A stretch of DNA of 64,000 nucleotides, taken from the NCBI GenBank assembly GCA_963693085.1, contig OY856409.1, positions 295,902,058-295,966,057 on the forward strand, read 5' to 3'. Source of the DNA: Alisma plantago-aquatica. Taxonomy: Eukaryota > Streptophyta > Magnoliopsida > Alismatales > Alismataceae. Below, piece after piece: positions 58,974 to 64,000 of this stretch (its first letter is position 1; the number at the start of each line of letters is the position of its first letter). Both the position numbers and the translations under genes were made by a program. The notes under the pieces were generated by a model. It was given only the letters and a program-made list of their open reading frames with translations, searched no databases and was not told the DNA's origin.

Positions 58974-61900
58974 CAGGTCAACTGTATACCATATAAGATT
59001 TATTGATGTCCAATACCTACACTAGATTATAGACTCTCTCCTAGGTCATTGTACTCCTACCACTTCATATGCCTTTTAGAACAATAATCTCTATATTGTC
59101 AAATAGCTTTAGTTCTTTTTAAACGATGTTACCTGAAATGTGAACCATCTTCCCTCTATTGTCAACTTAAATTATTCGAATTCAAACCATTACTAATGAA
59201 TTTTTATATAGATTCTCTTTGTTGTCATCTACATTTCTTTTTTACAAGTCTAGACAACATTGTTTATTAACACCAATGGTCATAGAGTTATGTATTAGGT
59301 TGGGGCTTGAGTTTATTTCATAATTAATTTTGATTGCATGTATTCATTTGATGCATCCTAGGTATCTGAGCTAAAGTGGTCTAAAAGAACCATGGTCTTT
59401 ATTTTCTTCTCTTGTATCATTCTCCTTGTTTCCAATTCCTTTTTCCATCAAATGATGCTTAGATATCTTCCTCTTCAAATAGAATGCAATCATTTTATCA
59501 TATTCTTTTTTTATTGCATGCAATTGGCATAAGAAGGAGAATGAATATATGATGAATATATCATACATAAAATAAGATCAAATATGCATCATAGATAGTC
59601 ATTAAAATTATGAACCTCTGCAACCTTTATACCCAAATTTGGTCGATCATCTTCCTTGCAAACACCGACTTCAATATGGAATTTATAAAATTATATGGCT
59701 CATCCACAATGGTCAGTTGGATCCCCTCCATGAGGGCTTTTAGTTCATATGTGATTACAACATCTATCATATTCTACATGTCTGAGGAGTCTCCATACCC
59801 TTACCTTCATAGATGTATTTGAGATAGTGTTCCTAGAAGTAGAATCAGTTCTATACCAATTACTGGCAGTATTTTCAGTAACAAAAACTAGGAATGGCTA
59901 AATCAAGAATTATGATGATGATCAACACTACATGAAAGTGTAATCTTACCACTAATATATGCATGTCACCAACTAGTCGGCCCTGTAGTTATTGTAAAAA
60001 AATTTGACTGGCCCTAAATCAAATAAAATGTAAGGAAACCACCCAATTGTGTTTTGTACTTCATGCCATTATTTCTAAGCAAGGTAAAAAGTTGATAGGG
60101 AGTCGCCAAAAGTTGGAAACAGTGAGAAGGTTACCAATGGATATGAGAATGTAAAACTTTGCATGGTCCTCTATGTGATTTCAATGCATAAACATGTGTT
60201 TCAAATGTGCTACTGGGTCTTACATCGATATTTTCAAACATCTATCATTACACACATCTTATAATCTTGGACGTCATATACTCAGTGGATTTCTAATTTT
60301 GCATTGAATTAGTAGCATAGGATTTTGTAACAACATGGTTGATATGATGTTCATTTTTATATCTAGTAGACCAAAGAATCATGTGGCCTCCAACAATGGC
60401 TACATGATGTCTATATGACCATATTCCATTAGTATCGATCGGCGTCATGGATAGGCAAAATGATCCACATATACGGGAAATGAACAACCATTTTAGTGGA
60501 TGAGATGAAGAATATTTGTACACAGCTGAACCTTTTTATGAGAAAATAACTCTGACGGGTGGGGAGGGTATAAATGGAAGAGTAAAATAGGACCAATAGA
60601 CTAGATCACTACTCTAACAATCAATTACCAATGATCACATGAAAATGACACACTGTGGTGACTCTGGTGGGGTTTGAATTATTCTAGTGGAGGTAGATCA
60701 GATAAGAGGACAAGTATAGAAAGAGAGGTCACCTAGTACAAAATAGGAATAGTTTAGTTTATACTCTGACATTTCATTTTGAATGACATCATACTCCAAA
60801 GGGAATCTAACCATCATTTCCTCTACTTAGAGAGTGACAGTTATGACAATACCCCAGATATTGGGAGTAATATTGGTATCTATTAATTTCATTTTATCCT
60901 AGTTACTACATGTCTTGATCGTAGTTCCTTTATTAATGCATATTGGGTATAACCTCTATGCATGCATGTTAATATAAGATACAATAATGATTCTGGAAAT
61001 ATTGAATCATGGTCACAAATTGTTTAATATAGAATAGTGCCATTATGAACCCTGCTTTCTATCAAATTTAATGTATGCTAAGAATAATAAATTTGAAGTC
61101 AAGGCATTGATTAAATAATGAATATTTATAAGTTCATGAAGTTCTCATTACCAAAAAACACAAGTCAACTTTTGGGAATATAACATAATCTACAATAATG
61201 TATAACCCAATCCCTTATCATTTTAATGTCTAGCATTAATTATCTTTGCAATGATATGCATCCAGATCTCACTGAATGATGGAGTGGGCCACTTCTTGAC
61301 AAGTTCAAGCAGGATATGCACATCCTATGCTTCATCATCAAAATCAGAAACACTACACAATTATTAGAATTGTGTTGAACCAACATAGGAGGAACTTCTC
61401 AATACCAGTCATTCTATTAGGGGACGTCTCTACCAGTCTCTAGGTACAACTTCATGCCAACCATTACTGCTTCACCGGTTAGTATGTGCCAGGTTTCAAA
61501 AGTAGCATAACAAAAGGATAATGTCGAGGTAGAGAAACCTCTTGTTGATGAATCTGATGCAAATAAAGAAATCATGATTCTACCATATCAGAGACATATA
61601 TTTCATACAATTAAATATCATAATATTGGGAATAAGATTTATATTGGTGACAATGAAATGCTTTGTTTGTTAACGTACATAATTACAATAATTGTTATCA
61701 AAACCATCAAATGATGCTAGATAAGGAATTTCAAAGATGTAATTAATCGAGTTCCATCTACATTAAAATACACATGTCCTCCTATGTTTAGTTGGGCATT
61801 ATGATGCATTAAGAAAATTATGGGTTTATTATGAAAATATGCATTAAGGTATATATGGACCTGGAAAGGTAAATTGGAATAGAGAAGCTAGTGTGATGTG

Positions 61901-62730
61901 AAAAGCATTTTATTTGGGGTCTACTACAAATATGCTTCCTATGAAAAATATCTTGGTGTAGTCGAGTCATGCAATGTTGAACTGAATGAAAAGTCTCTTA
62001 ATTCTTACATTCCTATATTGAAGACCTCTTATGTTCAACAAATGCACATATGTGTCAATGGTGCGTCCAACAGTCAATTATTTTCCTATAAAGAAAACAT
62101 TTTCAACTTGCAGAGGTGAATGCAACCATCATTGGACATAGTATAATATTCACACAAATATGGTCATCATTCTCTATTCCACTTAAGAAAAAATACATGT
62201 ACATGTAGAAATACACTCATCATGCAGTAATTTTGTAACAATCTCGCCTCCCAGTAACCCCCAATTAAGGGAGACCAAGAGGTCAGAGTCGTTATCCCAA
62301 TTAATAGGATCAAAGGTTCAACAAATAATCAGTAATAATTATACAATTCTACCAAACTATACTGAAAGCTGGTATAAAATAAAACTTTCCATACCTTTTT
62401 AAAACTTTGTGTATCTATTTCTATCCACGGTTTGAATCTATTCTATCTAATCCTCCCCGCACTTTATTTCTTATTTTCATAATGTGTCACTTTACTGTTT
62501 GTTCTTTTCAGGGTTGTACCTAAAACACCGACAAACAAAACGTCGGTCAACATATAAGAATATGCTGGTATGTGGGGATAACCAAAATTTTGCAAATATG
62601 GCTAACAATCTAAATATCACAATCAAGTTAATTAACAAGCCAAATTATGCTTTCAGTGTGACATTCTCCACCGCTTTTGCCCTAACCCTGGCATACCCTC
62701 CTTAGGGTTTCTCTTTTGCCAATGACTTAA
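58974..62730. other. AT-rich interval without a recognised gene
   Basis: Only short unassigned frames on both strands and no clear repeat. A short CG-containing phrase near 62241-62290 resembles retrotransposon LTR sequence but I cannot confirm it. Confidence 0.35.
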
Positions 62731-62870
62731 GGCCACCTTCTCAATCCTGAGCTAGGTGCCAGGGGTCACCTCTCATGGTGCCCGTGAGTCATGCAATAAA
62801 GACCACACTCTCAATCCTGAGCTTGGTGTCTGGGGTCACCACTCATGGTGTCCATGGGTCTTCCCTCCTG
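62731..62870. repeat. Two direct repeats of about 70 bp
   Basis: Each copy contains TCTCAATCCTGAGCT, then GGGGTCACC and CTCATGGTG; copies start at about 62731 and 62802. Confidence 0.75.
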
Positions 62871-64000
62871 GGCTTGACCTTTTGGCATCATCCATTAGGG
62901 TGGCATGTAGGTGCGAGAATACACACTTTGATTATAATTGTGATAATCATAGTGACTTTATGATTTGCAATTATGAACATCCAAAATGATAGGTTGCATT
63001 CAATGCGATCAAATCATCTGGAAAACCTTCAAGAAACTAATGTGATTAACCATAATTAACCACATACATGTTAGGCTGATTTGAGACAGAATTAATCCAA
63101 TCAATGCAAGAAATCCAATAGGCAAACAAGCACACAAAGAGCTCCTAAAATATGCATACAATTTCCTATCATTGATCATGCCATCAAGATCTATTAAACC
63201 TAGCTCACTTCCAAGGGTTTCTAGTCCACTTTTAGGGTTTCTATTGCAATTAGAGTTCCTCTTCATTTTACTCTTTTAAACCCTAATTATCTCATCTATT
63301 TTTCATGAAAGATATTAAGGTTACCTTTTAACAACATACAACCTTAATTTTGGATTAAAGGCACAATTTACCATCAATTAAGTCCATTGGGCCTCTTTTA
63401 CATTAAAAATACCATTTTTATCCTTTTAATTCATGACAAGATCATTATGCCCAATTATCATCTTTCAAATTAACAATTCATAGTTCATTATGGTCTAATT
63501 CACATATGAACTCTTTTTATCATTAATTCCACCTTTATTCATTTGAAAACCCTAATTACCATATTAAGGGTATTTATCCACAATTAGGAACTTTTATACT
63601 CAAAATATCTTAGAACCATCATATCTCAGCTTATTCATGAATTAGAACAATTAAATCCATTAAGAGTCACAATTACTAACATTAGGGTTTCAAGGCCCAT
63701 TAAAGCTCATGCATGTACATGGAATTCTAAATAAATCCAATTATGTGCAAAGTTCATCATTTTTATTCTTAATGTAGCTTTTTATAATTAACAGGCTAAT
63801 ATCAACTTTAATCATCCATAAAACCCTTCTAAATACATTAATCATCTCAAATTAGGGTTTCATAGTCATTAATACATTAAAGTTGATAACTTCCACTACT
63901 TTTCAAATTATAAGAGGAATTACTTCTAAATCTATTTTAAATGGATTCCTTGCATTTTTCTGAGCAAGATTCATATTTTATACGCACTCATCCGATCTAC
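62871..64000. other. AT-rich interval with scattered AAACCCTAA motifs
   Basis: No gene identified. Motifs AAACCCTAA or TTAGGGTTT occur at about 63231, 63278, 63547, 63682 and 63852, and just outside at 62702. Confidence 0.4.

Overview
The window is repeat-rich plant nuclear DNA with no bacterial-style gene organisation. Evidence for a flowering plant: two CACTA (En/Spm-type) DNA transposons with TNP2-type transposases, Ty1-copia retrotransposons primed by the initiator-Met tRNA site, a PIF/Harbinger relic, a FAR1/FHY3-type (Mutator-derived) relic, MITEs, GT-AG introns, and AT-rich intergenic DNA. I cannot name the species. I see no confident host housekeeping gene and no tRNA or rRNA gene.

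Layout. 1-7300: a minus-strand Ty1-copia element of the type with a long coiled-coil gag. Two full LTRs (786-2208 and 5865-7300) each lead into a PBS and a gag, so the order on the minus strand is LTR-internal-LTR-internal, running off the left edge. 7301-7867: a Micron-like element bounded by (TA)n/(GA)n microsatellites. 7868-11809: mostly featureless, with one RNase H pseudogene fragment. 11813-19817: CACTA-1, complete, TSD TCA, with an intact 1082-codon transposase, a small B3-like ORF and a large inverted-repeat hairpin where its second gene should be. 19966-25314: a complete Ty1-copia element, TSD GTGTA, LTRs about 2% diverged, coding region killed by four stops and one frameshift. 27.6-34.8 kb: a decayed B3-like paralogue, a MITE and a PIF/Harbinger relic (transposase plus Myb/SANT protein). 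About 34.9-41.6 kb: a tandem array with a period of about 1.03 kb. 41576-52066: CACTA-2, complete, TSD AGT, inserted into that array, which resumes at 52067. 54.8-56.0 kb: a FAR1-related pseudogene. The remainder to 64000 is AT-rich DNA with minisatellites and no recognisable gene.

How the parts relate. CACTA-1 and CACTA-2 are the same family: same termini, the same GCGTCGG/CCGACGC subterminal repeats, a GC-rich leader at the right end, and a transposase transcribed leftwards. They are complementary derivatives. CACTA-1 keeps an open transposase but has lost nearly all of the second gene. CACTA-2 has a transposase broken by two 1-bp deletions but keeps the second gene as a 13-exon model that joins a His/Asp-rich N-terminus, a Ptta/En/Spm transposase domain and a Ulp1-type cysteine protease with visible His, Asp, Gln and Cys catalytic positions. 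CACTA-1 also carries a B3-like ORF absent from CACTA-2, and a ~690-bp foldback that could make double-stranded RNA. These family differences (an added DNA-binding-like gene, a replaced protease gene, a hairpin, a palindrome amplified from one to three copies) are the most interesting content.
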